From: CAZUYC01 sp964624475
GTDB lineage: Bacteria > Myxococcota_A > UBA9160 > SMWR01
Reading direction: 5' to 3'
Assembly: GCA_964624475.1 (NCBI GenBank)
Contig: CAZUYC010000069.1
Coordinates: 62,001-126,000, forward strand
DNA: 64,000 nt
A model generated the notes under the pieces. The model was given only the letters and a program-made list of their open reading frames with translations, had not been told where the DNA came from and did no database searches. The first letter of the stretch is position 1. Each line of letters starts with the position of its first letter. A program made the translations under genes and the position numbers. Shown piece by piece: positions 32,157 to 42,053 of this stretch.

Positions 32157-33746
32157 ATGGATCGGGCGAGGCGGCGGGTCCTGCTGGGCCGGGCGCTGCT
32201 CGTGACCCTGGGCCCGATCCTCGGGATGGCGCTGCTCGCCGCGCTCGAGCTCGGCCTGCGAATCGCGGGCGCCGGCGAGGGACCTCCGGGCTACGACCCG
32301 CTCTCCGGCTTCTCGAGCTCGGTCCCGCTCTTCGTCCCCGCGCCGCGCGCCGATGGAACGGCCGCGATCCGGATCTCGCCGGCGCGCCTCGGGCTCCGCG
32401 AGCACGGCGCCGCGAGCGATCCGCTGCGCGAGTTCGCGGCGCGCAAGCCGCCCGGGGGGTTCCGCGTCTTCGTCGTCGGCGAGTCCTCGGCCGCGGGCGT
32501 CCCCTACGACCCGAGCCACGCCTTCGCGGGCGTCCTGGCGCGGGCGCTGGCGCAGGCCCTGCCCCAGCGGGCGAGCGAGGTCGTCGACGCGGCGGTGAGC
32601 GGATACGGCTCGCGGCGCGAGCTCCTCGCCGTGCGCGAGATCGCCGCCTACGAGCCCGACGTGGTCGTCTTCTACGGGGGGCACAACGAGCCCTGGGAGC
32701 ACGGGCGCTACGGGCGCCTGCTCGATCTCCCCCCGTGGCTCTTCCGGTCGATCGAGAGGCTCGTCGGGACGCGCACCTTCACGCTGGTATCGCGGCTGCT
32801 CGCGCGCGAGCGGCTGCGGCCCGAGCGAGCCGTGGAGCTCTTCCTCGCCGAGGACAGCGCGAAGACGCTCGAGCTCTTCGCGCTCGCCGGCGCGCGCAGG
32901 GACGGGCAGCAGCAGGGAGGCGAAGCGGAAGCCCTGCGTTGGTTCGCCGCCAACCTGGAGCAGATCGCCGACGCGGCCGAGGCGGCGGGGGCGCGCCTCG
33001 TACTCGTGACCCTCGGGCAGGATCTGCGCGACTGGGCGCCAGGGGCCTCCGCCCACCGCCCCGATCTCACCGCCGCCGAGCTCGAGCGCTGGAGCCAGCA
33101 GGTCGAAGCGGGTCGGCAGTCGCAGCGGCGCGGCGACTGCGAAGCGGCGCTCCGCAGCTGGCGACGGGCTCTCGAGATCGACGCCGGCTACGCGGAGCTC
33201 CACTATCAGATCGCCCGCTGCGCGCGCCGCCTCGGGCGGCGCGCCGACGCCCGGACCCACTTCGTGCTCGCGAGCGACCTCGACCGCGTTCCGCTCGGCG
33301 CTCCGAGCCACTACAACCGGCTGCTGCGAGAGCTCGCAGAGCGGCGGGGAGCGATCCTGGTCGACGCGGCGGCGGCGCTCGAGGCCGCCTCGTCGGGCGG
33401 CGTCCCGGGCCGCGAGCTCTTCGTCGACTTCGCGCATCCCAACCTGCGCGGCCACCAGATCATCGGCGACGCGGTCGCCCGGGCGCTGCGCGATCACGGC
33501 CTGCCGCGACCCGCCGCAGAGTGGGGCGAGCTGCCGCTGCCCCTTTCCCCGGAGGAGATCCTGGCATCCCGCCCCGACTACCGGCTGCGCGAGGCAGAGC
33601 TCGAGCTCATCTGTTGCCTGCTCGTCGAGCGCGAGAGCTGCGTGGGATCCGCCGCAAAGCGGGTGCTCGAGATCGATCCGCGCAACCCGACCGCCTCGCA
33701 CGCGCTCGCGTGGCTGCGATCCTCGCGGCGCCGAGCCCCGCGCTGA
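32157..33746 (+). CDS. SGNH-hydrolase-like membrane-anchored protein with TPR units
   Basis: The 529-residue protein has an N-terminal membrane anchor (LLVTLGPILGMALLAALELGL). An SGNH fold follows: VVGESSAAG (block I, Ser in GES near residue 109), YGGHNE (block III, GHNE instead of GxND, near 175) and DFAHPNLRGH (block V with Asp-x-x-His near 424). TPR-like helices are inserted at ~325-375 (CEAALRSWRRALEIDAGY). The fold suggests a periplasmic acyl- or acetyl-ester transferase/esterase acting on polysaccharide. No MBOAT partner is present in the window. Confidence 0.75.
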   Translation: MDRARRRVLLGRALLVTLGPILGMALLAALELGLRIAGAGEGPPGYDPLSGFSSSVPLFVPAPRADGTAAIRISPARLGLREHGAASDPLREFAARKPPGGFRVFVVGESSAAGVPYDPSHAFAGVLARALAQALPQRASEVVDAAVSGYGSRRELLAVREIAAYEPDVVVFYGGHNEPWEHGRYGRLLDLPPWLFRSIERLVGTRTFTLVSRLLARERLRPERAVELFLAEDSAKTLELFALAGARRDGQQQGGEAEALRWFAANLEQIADAAEAAGARLVLVTLGQDLRDWAPGASAHRPDLTAAELERWSQQVEAGRQSQRRGDCEAALRSWRRALEIDAGYAELHYQIARCARRLGRRADARTHFVLASDLDRVPLGAPSHYNRLLRELAERRGAILVDAAAALEAASSGGVPGRELFVDFAHPNLRGHQIIGDAVARALRDHGLPRPAAEWGELPLPLSPEEILASRPDYRLREAELELICCLLVERESCVGSAAKRVLEIDPRNPTASHALAWLRSSRRRAPR

Positions 33747-33753
33747 CCCCGGC

Positions 33754-36084
33754 TCAGCGCGGGGCGGCGCAGGCATAGCTCGAGACCTCGGGCGCGCCGG
33801 CGAGCCAGCCGGCGTAGAGGGCGAGGCGCGCGCGCTCGCCCCGCGGCGGAGGCACGAAGCCCAGCACCTCGACCTCGCGCTCGACGGGGTCGATCGGGAG
33901 CGGGCGCAGCTCGGCGCCCACGCGCTGCACGAGGTCGAGGCAGAGGCGCAAGCGCCCCACGCGCGCGGGGGGCACGACGAGCGGGGTCGCGCGCAGCGTT
34001 CGCCCGGCGGGGATGTCGACGTCGAGGGGCGCGGTGCCCCCGCCGACGAACGAGCCGCTGGCGTCGGCGAACGCGTAGCGCAGCAGCACGAGGCCGTCCG
34101 TCAGCGGGTCGAAGCCCGGCCACTCGCGCGCGCTCGCGTTCTCGATTGCCACCTCCAGCGCCAGCGGGAGGGGGGCGCCTCTCACGCGGAAGGGCTCGAG
34201 CGCGCCCCCCAGCGCGAGACCCCCGGCCGGCGCTTCGAGGGCAAGCGGCGCACGGGGGATGCCGCCGAGCGTCCGGTCGGGCGCGGGGTCCGCGACGGCG
34301 GCCGCGAGCGCCCCCGTGTCGGGACCCGCCGGCAGCTCCAGGATCGTCGTCCGGCCGTCGGACCAGGCCCGCCGCAGGCGGCCCTCCACCTCCGCGACCC
34401 CCCACGCGCGCCGCGCCTCGGGCGCGAGGCGCTCGCGGTGCAGCACGATCCAGCGCAGGCCGGAGAGGCGCGCGAGCTCCGCGAGCGCCGCCTCGCCGGG
34501 GAGGGCCCGCGCGACGCGGAGCAGCAGGTCGTAGCTCGGCGGCGGGTACGCCGTGAAGCCGTTCAGGATCGGCCGCCAGTGGAGCGTGCTCGCGAGCTGG
34601 CTCAGGCTCTCGCTCGCGACGAGGTGCGGGGCGCCCGTTCCCCACGGCACCTCGAGCACGGGCCCGGGCGGAAGCGCCGAGAGCTGCGCGTAGGCCGCGA
34701 GCGTGCGCTCCGCATCCGGCCAGGCGGTCTCCGCGCCGACCGGACGCGGGCGCAGGTCGAGGGCGAGGAGCGCCAGGGCGGGGAGGGCCACGACGGCGCG
34801 ACCGGCGCGCGCTCCGAGCCGGGCGCGGGCGACGTCCTCGACGCGCGCGAGGCCGACGCTCGCGAGGACCGGGAGCGCGAGCGAGATCGGGATCGCCCAG
34901 CGCAGCGGTGCGCGCAGGCTCGCGAAGCCGGGAAGGACCCGCGCCGCGAAGCCCGCCGGCAGCTCGATCGAGGCGCCGCCGCCGACGTGGAGCTCGTTGC
35001 CGAGCATCAGGAGGGCACATGCGGCGCAGATGCAGAGCAGCGAGAAGCAGGCCACGCGCTGCCGCCGCCGGAGCGGATCGGCCGCGCGGCGGGTCGCGGA
35101 CGCGATCGCAAACGCGAGGGCGACCAGCGCGAGAACGGCGAGCGTCGCGGGGATCGAGTAGCCGAGCCCGAGCGCGTCGTCGCCGTGCGAGCCCGGCGCG
35201 ATGCGCGGCGCGAGGGCGCGCCACGCCTCGGCGGCGAAGGCCGTACCGACCTCCGAGCGCTGCCATGCGGCCTCGGCAACGGCCGGGATCTCGCCGCGAC
35301 GCTCCCGCGCGAGGTACGGGAGCGAGACGGCGGCGAGGAGCGCGTAGGCAGGCAGCGCGGCGAGGGCGACGTGCGCAAGCCCGCGCAGCCGGACGGCCCG
35401 CTGCACGGCCGCGGCGATCCCGAGAACCCCGAGGGAGACCGTCGCCAGGTAGGCGACGTAGTACGAGGACAGGAGCTCGAGCGCGAGGATCGCGGCGAAG
35501 AGCCACGCCTCGCCACGCCGGGCTTCGCAGCCCAGCAGGCGCATCGCCAGCAGCCAGAGCAGCGGAATCCAGTGCGCCGCGAGCAGCTGCACGTGCATCA
35601 GCTCGAGGTGGCGCCAGGGCATGGCGATCGCCGCCGCGCCCGCCGCGATCGCGATCCAGGCCGGGCCTACGAGCCAACGCACGAGGGCGAAGGTCGAGAG
35701 CCCGAGCAGCCACGCCGAGAGCGCGAGCGCCAGCTGGTGGATCGCCACCGCGCTCGCGGTGAACGCTCGCGCGGGGAGCATCTGGACCGCGAGCCCGATC
35801 ATGTGCTCGGAACCGGCGAGGACGCGACGCGCGGGATGGAAGGCGTTCGCGTCGAAGAGCCCGGTCGGATCCTCGAGCAGGCTGCGCTGGACCCAGGCCA
35901 GGACCCAGGCATTGAGGCGCGTGTCGTTGCGCGCGAGGGGCGCGAAGTCGGCGTAGACGCCGGCGTGGTCGACGAAACAGGCGTCCGCACAGCCGAGGGG
36001 TGCGCGGAGCTGCCACGCGACCAGGGCGGCGTAGACGATCGCGGCAACGGCCAGCGCGCGCGGGGTCGGGCGCATCCGCGTCAC
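33754..36084 (-). CDS. Large multi-spanning membrane protein, GT-C-like
   Basis: The 776-residue protein has about 10-12 membrane helices in its first 430 residues and a ~330-residue soluble C-terminal part with beta-sandwich character (LEVAIENASAREWPGFDP). The first loop has an acidic DHAGVYADFAP stretch and NDTRLNAWVLAWVQR, as in polyprenol-dependent GT-C proteins. I cannot assign a substrate. GTG at 36084 or ATG at 36075 are both possible starts. It follows another GT-C-like gene with a 9 bp gap and converges on the SGNH/TPR gene. Confidence 0.65.
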   Translation of the reverse strand: MTRMRPTPRALAVAAIVYAALVAWQLRAPLGCADACFVDHAGVYADFAPLARNDTRLNAWVLAWVQRSLLEDPTGLFDANAFHPARRVLAGSEHMIGLAVQMLPARAFTASAVAIHQLALALSAWLLGLSTFALVRWLVGPAWIAIAAGAAAIAMPWRHLELMHVQLLAAHWIPLLWLLAMRLLGCEARRGEAWLFAAILALELLSSYYVAYLATVSLGVLGIAAAVQRAVRLRGLAHVALAALPAYALLAAVSLPYLARERRGEIPAVAEAAWQRSEVGTAFAAEAWRALAPRIAPGSHGDDALGLGYSIPATLAVLALVALAFAIASATRRAADPLRRRQRVACFSLLCICAACALLMLGNELHVGGGASIELPAGFAARVLPGFASLRAPLRWAIPISLALPVLASVGLARVEDVARARLGARAGRAVVALPALALLALDLRPRPVGAETAWPDAERTLAAYAQLSALPPGPVLEVPWGTGAPHLVASESLSQLASTLHWRPILNGFTAYPPPSYDLLLRVARALPGEAALAELARLSGLRWIVLHRERLAPEARRAWGVAEVEGRLRRAWSDGRTTILELPAGPDTGALAAAVADPAPDRTLGGIPRAPLALEAPAGGLALGGALEPFRVRGAPLPLALEVAIENASAREWPGFDPLTDGLVLLRYAFADASGSFVGGGTAPLDVDIPAGRTLRATPLVVPPARVGRLRLCLDLVQRVGAELRPLPIDPVEREVEVLGFVPPPRGERARLALYAGWLAGAPEVSSYACAAPR

Positions 36085-36093
36085 GCGAACCCG

Positions 36094-37527
36094 CTAGAGC
36101 CAGGGCGCGAGGCGCTCCGGGGGCGGCGTCCCGGCCTTGCGCAGATCGTAGTCGAAGCCGCGGAAGCCGAAGGGGCCCGCCTCACGCGGCGTGCCGGCGG
36201 CGATCCATAGGAAGGGAATCCCGAAGAAGAGGAGCTGGAATCCGATGCAGGCCGCGGCGAGTCCGGGTGTGTGGACGCTGCGGAGCTCGGAGGCGACCCG
36301 GACCGCGAGGCAGGCGAGGACGAGCGCAGTCGCCGAGAACAGGTCCCAGTCCCACGGACCCCAGAAGGGCCGGAGCGCGAGCGTGTAGGCGACGAGCGGG
36401 AGCGCCGCGCTCGCGAGCAAGCGCGGCTGCGCACCGGCGAGGAATGCGCGCGGCCGGCGTGCGAGGAGCCAGGCGAGGAGCGGGAGCAGGCCGGGGACGA
36501 GGAGCGCAAAGGCATTCAAGAGATACTTGAGGTGTGCGGGGCCAAGCAGCACCACATCCGTGCCGATGCTCGGCGCCCCGCCCCAGCCGCGCACCCACCA
36601 GCGGGTCGCGCCGGGCTCGCCGCTCTGGCCGAGGATCTCCAGCGCGCGGCGCAGCGCCTGCGCGAGGGAGGTCGTTCCCGCGCCGGCCGCCTGGGAGGCG
36701 AGGAAGAGCGCGAGCGGCGCCCCCGCGAGCGCCGCCAGAGCCAACCCCTCCTGCCCCTTCCGGGCGCGCGAGGCTCCCGGCCGGCGCAGGACCGGAACCA
36801 GGAGCAGGCTCGGCAGCAGCAGCAGCGCCGCCGCGTGGAGCCAGATCGCGACGCCGAGGCAGAGCGCCGGCGCGGTGCTGCTCCCCGCGCCGCGCGCCGC
36901 GCGCAGCGCCGTCCAGAGATACGCGAGGATCGCGGCGAGCAGCGGCGCGTAGACCTCGACGCGGCCCGCGAAGACCCGCGCGAGACCGCCCGAGAGCACG
37001 AAGAGCGCCACGGCCGCGGCCGACCCTCCCGGCGCGAGCTCGCGCCCGACGCGCAAGAGGAGAAAGATCGCCACCCCGCCGCTGGCGCACGAGAGCATGC
37101 GCATCGACTCCACGGGCCGCAGGCCGAGCTCCCGACCGAGCTCGAGGCAGGAGCGCAGCAGGAAGGTGGCGCCGACCTCGGGGAAGACGAAGGCGTGCCC
37201 GGCGTGCGCCGCGGCGACCAGCACGGCGGAGTCGCCGCCGAGCGTGCGCTCGCGAAGCGCCCAGAGCCCGAGCGCCAGCGCGGCCGCGCTCGCCGCGTCG
37301 ACCCCGACTCCTCCCCCGAGCCGGCGCCCCGCGGCCGCGAAGCCCGCGACGACGCCCGCGCGGACGCGCGCCGCGCAGAGCAGGAGCGAGCCGGCTCCGA
37401 GCAGCCACGGCGCCCAGCAGGGGAGATACGACCACAGGTTGAAGGCCCAGGCGTGGCGCGCGAACGGGAGCCAGCCGAGCTGCGCCGCCGCGAGCAGGCA
37501 CCACGCGGCGAAGAGCCCGAGCGACAT
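36094..37527 (-). CDS. Multi-spanning membrane protein, GT-C-like
   Basis: The 477-residue protein has about 11 hydrophobic segments and a short C-terminal soluble end. The loop LRERTLGGDSAVLVAAAHAG contains a Gly-Gly-Asp that could be the catalytic acid of a GT-C fold. LFAGRVEVYAPLLAAILAYLW and RPFWGPWDWDLFSATAL also resemble mannosyltransferase-type membrane enzymes. The function is inferred from fold and neighbourhood only. It is the first gene of a two-gene minus-strand unit. Confidence 0.6.
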   Translation of the reverse strand: MSLGLFAAWCLLAAAQLGWLPFARHAWAFNLWSYLPCWAPWLLGAGSLLLCAARVRAGVVAGFAAAGRRLGGGVGVDAASAAALALGLWALRERTLGGDSAVLVAAAHAGHAFVFPEVGATFLLRSCLELGRELGLRPVESMRMLSCASGGVAIFLLLRVGRELAPGGSAAAVALFVLSGGLARVFAGRVEVYAPLLAAILAYLWTALRAARGAGSSTAPALCLGVAIWLHAAALLLLPSLLLVPVLRRPGASRARKGQEGLALAALAGAPLALFLASQAAGAGTTSLAQALRRALEILGQSGEPGATRWWVRGWGGAPSIGTDVVLLGPAHLKYLLNAFALLVPGLLPLLAWLLARRPRAFLAGAQPRLLASAALPLVAYTLALRPFWGPWDWDLFSATALVLACLAVRVASELRSVHTPGLAAACIGFQLLFFGIPFLWIAAGTPREAGPFGFRGFDYDLRKAGTPPPERLAPWL

Positions 37528-37648
37528 CGGCGCGAGCCTACGCGCCCAGCCCGAGCGCGTCCAGCAGCGCAGGAAGCTCGCGGGGTCGTCTCACGGCCTC
37601 GGCTATCGTCGGCGCTTGCGACGAGGAGCCCCGGCGCGCTCGACTTCG

Positions 37649-38782
37649 ATGGACGCGGAGGCCCGCTCGTCGCGCATCCCGCGACTCGCCCTGGCCGCTC
37701 TCGGGATCGCCGTCGGCCTGCTCGCCGGGGAGGGCGCCCTCCGCCTCGCCGGCTCGGGGCGCGAGGCGGGAACGCTGCGCTCCCTCCACGAGCCCCGGCC
37801 GGACCGCCCCTGGCTCTACGGCCTTCGCGCGGGCGCCGACCTGCGCCTCGATGCCACGCGGAGCGTCCGCTACCGCATCAACGCGGACGGCTTCCGCGAC
37901 CGGCCGCGCGCGAGGATCCCCCCGCACGGCGCGTGGCGCGCCGTGGTGCTCGGCGACTCCGTGGCCTTCGGCTACGGCGTCGAGCAGGAGGCCACCTTCC
38001 CGGCGCGGCTCGAGCGGCTGCTCTCGCGCGGCGCGCCCGCGGAGGTGCTGAACCTGGCCGTGAACGGCTACAACCCGTACAACGAGGCCCGGCTGCTCGA
38101 AGGCGTGGGGCTCGCCTACGCGCCTCGGCTCGTTCTCGCGCAGTTCTGTGTCAACGATCTGAACGATCCCACGCTCCACTTCGATGCGCAGACGCGGCTG
38201 GAGCTCGGCGCGATCCCCGACGCGGCCTACCCGGACCCGGCGGCGCGCCGCCCGCCGGCCCGCTGGCCGGCGCGGATCTGCCGGGCCTCGCGGCTCTGCG
38301 CACGCCTCGTCGCCCTCCTGCCGTCGGCCGACCGTTCGCAGCGCGAGCTGCTCGCCTCCGTCGCCCCGCCGGCACGGCTCGGGCCTGCGGATCGGGAGTG
38401 GCTGCGCGCACGCTATGGCGAGATGGCGGCCGCGGCGGCGGGCGCCGCGGCGGAGTTCGCGCTCGTCGTCTTTCCCCACCGCGCGCAGCTCGACCCGGCG
38501 GCCGGCCCGGGCGTCGAGCGCGATCTCGTCGAGCTCGGCCGCGAGGCCGGCTGGCCCGTGCTGGATCTGCTGCCCGAGCTCCGCGCGGCCGCCGGCGGCG
38601 GCGGCGCCCCGCTCTTCCTCGATGCCTGGCACCCGAGCGCAGAGGGGCATCGCGTCGCCGCCGAGTCGATCGCGGCGCGGCTCCTCGATCTCGGACTCGC
38701 GCCGCGCGCGCCCGCGGGTCAGCGCGGGGTCGGCGCCGCCGAGCCGCCGGCGAGCCTCCGCTCCACCGCCCCGCGCTCGTAG
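37649..38782 (+). CDS. SGNH/GDSL hydrolase, membrane-anchored
   Basis: The 377-residue protein has an N-terminal anchor (LALAALGIAVGLLAGEGALRL) and a complete SGNH set: VVLGDSVAFGYGV (nucleophile Ser near residue 102), VNGYNPYNEA (Gly block), CVNDLND (Asn block near 168) and FLDAWHPSAEGH (Asp and His near 325-328). The fold catalyses ester hydrolysis or acyl transfer, and the anchor places it in the periplasm. The ATG at 37649 lies in the 121 bp gap after the divergent GT-C gene. Its last 64 bp overlap the convergent spermidine-synthase-like gene. Confidence 0.8.
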   Translation: MDAEARSSRIPRLALAALGIAVGLLAGEGALRLAGSGREAGTLRSLHEPRPDRPWLYGLRAGADLRLDATRSVRYRINADGFRDRPRARIPPHGAWRAVVLGDSVAFGYGVEQEATFPARLERLLSRGAPAEVLNLAVNGYNPYNEARLLEGVGLAYAPRLVLAQFCVNDLNDPTLHFDAQTRLELGAIPDAAYPDPAARRPPARWPARICRASRLCARLVALLPSADRSQRELLASVAPPARLGPADREWLRARYGEMAAAAAGAAAEFALVVFPHRAQLDPAAGPGVERDLVELGREAGWPVLDLLPELRAAAGGGGAPLFLDAWHPSAEGHRVAAESIAARLLDLGLAPRAPAGQRGVGAAEPPASLRSTAPRS

Positions 38783-41172
38783 CCCGCCGCCTCGACGTTG
38801 CGAAGCTCGGGAAGCACGGGGCGCCGATGCGAGCGCAGCTCGGCGACCTTCGCCAGGAACGCCCGCTCCGCGAACCCGCGGCGGGCGCGGGGATCCATCA
38901 GCTCGACGAGCCACGCGTTCGTGTTGTAGTTCGCGATCCCGTAGTACGCATCCGGAGAGCGCGGCACGCTGAAGTCGAGGCGCGTATGGTCGTCCGTCAC
39001 GAGCGGTCCGCCGCCCGCGAACTCCGAGACCGCCGCCCCGGAGAAGACGAAGTGCTCCAGAAAGTCGAAGGGGCTGCGGATCCCGATGCTCTCGAGGTCC
39101 GCGCGCAGCGTGGGGGACGCGAACGCCTCGGCGAGGCGGCGGAGATCCGGATCGTGCGGCTCGCGGCTCGCGTTCATCACCCACGAATACTGGGCCGGTC
39201 CCGTCCATACGCTCACGTGTGGAAAGACGTCGGCGAGGGTCCGCAGCAACAGGCGGATGTCGTCCATCGGCGTCATCACGGCGTTGATCCAGACGCTGAA
39301 GATCCCGTGCGGCGCCAGGCGGCTCAGGGCGAGCTCGAAGAACTCGCGCGTATAGAGGTTCACGACGCCGGCCGTGTGCAGCTCGGGCGGGTCCATGCGG
39401 ATCACGTCGTAGCGCGCGTGGGTCGTCAGCACGAAGTTGCGCCCGTCGCCGATCACGAGCCGCGCGCGCGGGTCCGCCAGCGGGTCGCGGTTCGTCGCGC
39501 GGAAGAAGCCCTCTGCGTCGACGACGCCGGGGCTCAGCTCCACGCAGTCCACCGCCGCGATCGGGTGCACGAGGGTGGAGGAGAGGGTGTTGCCGACGCC
39601 GAACCCGATCTGGAGCACGCGGCTCGGCCCGCGGTGCAGGAGCAGCGGGATGTGCGCGTACATCCGGTCCTCGCGGAAGGTCGGCGTCCCGGCGGTCCCC
39701 CGCCCGTCGGCGTAGCGGATCACCCGCGAGCCGTCGGCGGCCTCCGTCACCATCACGGTGTCGGTGACCTCCTCGCGGTAGAAGAGGAGGCGCCCGAAGC
39801 GCGCCGCATACTGGTCCTGGAAGAGCGTCGGCGGGAGCAGGACCAGCGCGCCTGCGCCACAGGCCACCGCGCCGGAGAGCACGGCCCGCGAGGCCGGGCG
39901 CCGCGGCTCGCGCAGCGCCAGGGCCGCGGCGAGTGCCAGCCCGAGGCACACGAGGGCGAGAAAGGAGCCGCGCACCCCCAGCGCCGGCAGGACCAGGAAC
40001 CCCACCGCGAGCGCGCCGGCGATCGACCCGAGCGTGTTCGCGAGGTAGACGAAGCCGACGCTGCGTCCCACGGCGTCGAGCCGCCCCACGGCGAGGCGGA
40101 CCACGACGGGGAAGGTCGCGCCGAGGAGCAGCGTCGTCCCGAGCATGGTGACGGAGGCCTCCGCGAAGAGGAGCGCGACGACCCTCGGCCAGGAAGAGAG
40201 GCCGCCCAGCGCCTCCGTCACCGCCGGGACCAGCCTCTCGAAACTCATGAAGACGCGCAGCCCGACCACGACGCTCGCCGCGACCCCGAGCTGAAGCCCC
40301 GCCAGGGCGAGCAACGGGGAGCGGACCCGATCCGCGATGCGAGCGCCGGCCGCGCTGCCGAGCCCGATCCCGCCGAGGAAGACCGCGAGCATCGCCGTGT
40401 ACGCGTAGGTCGAGTTGTGGGTGTAGTGCTCGAGGGCCCGGGTCCAGAGCACCTCGTAGCCCATCGCCGCGAACCCCGAGATCGCGAAGGCGGCGGCCGC
40501 GAGCCACGCGTCCGGCGGGAGCTCCGCACGGCGCGCGGCAGCCACCGGCGCGAGCTCGAAACGGGAGCGCAGGGCGAGGGCCGCGGCGGCCACGCCGAGG
40601 TTCACGAGCGCCGCCCCCGCGCTCGTCGCGAAGAGGCCGACGGCCGGGATCAGCGCGAAGCCCGCCGCGATGCAGCCGACGACCGCGCCGAGGGTGTTCG
40701 CCGCATAGAGCGCGCCGGCGGCGCCGCCGGCGATTCCCTCGCGGTCGATCACCAACCGGCAGAGGACCGGCAGCGTGAAGCCCATCAGGGTGCAGGGGAC
40801 GAGCAGCAGCCCCGCCGCGAGCAGGAAGCGCGCCGCGCCGAGGAGCGCCCCCTCCCCGCCCAGCAGGTCGTGAAACCCCGCGTACGCCGGCCCGAGGCCC
40901 TGCAGCGCGGACGGGAGGGCGAGGCCACAGATCGCGATCCCGATCTCCGCGGCGGCGAACGCGACGAGCGGGCGCCGGATGCCGTCCGCCACCGCCGAGG
41001 CGAGCCCTGAGCCGAGCGCGAGCCCGCCCATGAAGGCGCAGAGCACCGTCGTGAGCGAGTAGACGGTGATCGAGAGCGAGAGCGAGAGCAGGCGGATCCA
41101 GACCACTTCGTAGGCCAGCGCCGCGGCTCCCGACAGGAAGAGGAGCAGCCAGAGCACGAAGCGCCGGCTCAT
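38719..41172 (-). CDS. Membrane-fused spermidine-synthase-like protein
   Basis: The 817-residue protein has two similar multi-helix halves (each beginning near A..YEV.W.R.L, e.g. LAYEVVWIRLLSLSLS and AMGYEVLWTRALEHYT), then a spermidine-synthase-fold domain from about residue 460. That domain shows RVLQIGFGVGNTLSS, CVELSPGVVD, LVIGDGRNFVL and IRMDPPELHTAG. Such 'fused MFS/spermidine synthase' proteins are widespread, but polyamine activity is rarely shown. The ATG at 41172 overlaps the stop of the upstream methyltransferase gene (ATGA). It belongs to the minus-strand envelope unit. Confidence 0.8.
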   Translation of the reverse strand: MSRRFVLWLLLFLSGAAALAYEVVWIRLLSLSLSITVYSLTTVLCAFMGGLALGSGLASAVADGIRRPLVAFAAAEIGIAICGLALPSALQGLGPAYAGFHDLLGGEGALLGAARFLLAAGLLLVPCTLMGFTLPVLCRLVIDREGIAGGAAGALYAANTLGAVVGCIAAGFALIPAVGLFATSAGAALVNLGVAAAALALRSRFELAPVAAARRAELPPDAWLAAAAFAISGFAAMGYEVLWTRALEHYTHNSTYAYTAMLAVFLGGIGLGSAAGARIADRVRSPLLALAGLQLGVAASVVVGLRVFMSFERLVPAVTEALGGLSSWPRVVALLFAEASVTMLGTTLLLGATFPVVVRLAVGRLDAVGRSVGFVYLANTLGSIAGALAVGFLVLPALGVRGSFLALVCLGLALAAALALREPRRPASRAVLSGAVACGAGALVLLPPTLFQDQYAARFGRLLFYREEVTDTVMVTEAADGSRVIRYADGRGTAGTPTFREDRMYAHIPLLLHRGPSRVLQIGFGVGNTLSSTLVHPIAAVDCVELSPGVVDAEGFFRATNRDPLADPRARLVIGDGRNFVLTTHARYDVIRMDPPELHTAGVVNLYTREFFELALSRLAPHGIFSVWINAVMTPMDDIRLLLRTLADVFPHVSVWTGPAQYSWVMNASREPHDPDLRRLAEAFASPTLRADLESIGIRSPFDFLEHFVFSGAAVSEFAGGGPLVTDDHTRLDFSVPRSPDAYYGIANYNTNAWLVELMDPRARRGFAERAFLAKVAELRSHRRPVLPELRNVEAAGYERGAVERRLAGGSAAPTPR

Positions 41173-41954
41173 GCCAGCGCCCGCCGCGCAGCCGCCCGGG
41201 GAGCCGCCTCGGGCTTGCGGGCGACGACGAAGAGCGACCCCGCGATCTCCCGCAAGAGCGGCGCGCGCTCCAGCCAGCGCCCGAGCGCCTCCACGGGTCG
41301 GATCAGGAAGCTCGGCGTCAGCGGATGGAGGAAGTCGAAGGGCTCGACCGACACCTCGATCAGGCCGAGGCGCCGCAGCAGCGCGCGCAGTCGCCAGCGC
41401 ACGAACGCCACCTCGTCGGGGCTCACGCCGAGGCGGCGGCGGAGCCACGGCAGCTTGCGCTCCGCGAAGACCTGCGGATTCAGCCAGTTCGGCTCCGCGA
41501 AGCAGAGGCGCGCCCCGGGTCGGAGCACCCGCGCGAGCTCGCGCAGCGCGCGCTCGCAGGGAAGGTGGTGGAGGATCGCGTTCCCCCACACCGCGTCGAA
41601 GCTCGCATCGGGAAACGGCAGGCAGGCCGCGTCGGCCAGCGCGAGCGAGAGGTTCGGCGCCGCTCCGGCCCCCGCGGCGCGCAGCAGGGGCAGGGTCACG
41701 TCGATCGCGACCAGCCGACCGACCAGCGCGGGCGCGACGAGGCGCGAGTAGGCGCCGTTGCCGCAGCCGACCTCCAGCACCCGCCGGCCCCCCCCGTCGG
41801 GAACGGCTCCGCGCAGCAGGCGCTCGGCGCGCAGCTCCCGCCGGTGGCGGCCCGCGGGCGTCGCGTCCGCCCAGTAGAGCTCCGGCGACGCGATCGCGGC
41901 GAAGTGCTCGCGCTCTCGTGCGCGCCGGGCCGCATCCCCCGCCTGCGAACCCAC
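41169..41954 (-). CDS. Class I SAM methyltransferase
   Basis: The 261-residue protein has RRVLEVGCGNGAYSRLV, AIDVTLPLLRAAG, DAACLPFPDASFDAVWGNAI and HHLPCERALRELARVLRPGA, the Methyltransf_11 order. It has no ribbon or membrane segment. Its GTG start at 41954 lies just past a palindrome and repeat-containing gap. Translation is coupled to the spermidine-synthase-like gene. The substrate is unknown. Confidence 0.85.
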   Translation of the reverse strand: MGSQAGDAARRAREREHFAAIASPELYWADATPAGRHRRELRAERLLRGAVPDGGGRRVLEVGCGNGAYSRLVAPALVGRLVAIDVTLPLLRAAGAGAAPNLSLALADAACLPFPDASFDAVWGNAILHHLPCERALRELARVLRPGARLCFAEPNWLNPQVFAERKLPWLRRRLGVSPDEVAFVRWRLRALLRRLGLIEVSVEPFDFLHPLTPSFLIRPVEALGRWLERAPLLREIAGSLFVVARKPEAAPRAAARRALA

Positions 41955-41966
41955 GCCTGGCTAGGA

Positions 41967-41986
41967 GGCCGACTCGAGAGTCGGCC
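41967..41986. promoter_or_regulatory. 20 bp palindromic site upstream of the methyltransferase
   Basis: GGCCGACTC and GAGTCGGCC are exact reverse complements with GA between them. The site lies 13 bp before the GTG at 41954 and next to a repeat core, so it may be an operator or part of the repeat. Confidence 0.4.
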
Positions 41987-41989
41987 GAC

Positions 41990-42050
41990 GCGCAGCGAGC
42001 CGTAGGCGAGCGAAGGCAGGCCCCTGCGGGGCCTGCGAGCGGAGTTCATC
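41990..42050. repeat. Dispersed-repeat core containing a hairpin
   Basis: GCGCAGCGAGCCGTAGGCGA continues to GCGAAGG, then a perfect 9 bp stem hairpin (GCAGGCCCC, TGC, GGGGCCTGC at 42016-42036), then GAGCGGAGTTCATCGGG. The end resembles the 352-466 copies. It fills the 99 bp gap between the radical SAM and methyltransferase genes. The hairpin has no T run. Confidence 0.75.
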
Positions 42051-42053
42051 GGG

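Noticed and set aside
42016..42036. Rho-independent terminator for the radical SAM gene
   Set aside because: The 9 bp hairpin is strong, but no T run follows on either strand and it is part of a dispersed repeat core, so it is reported only as repeat structure.
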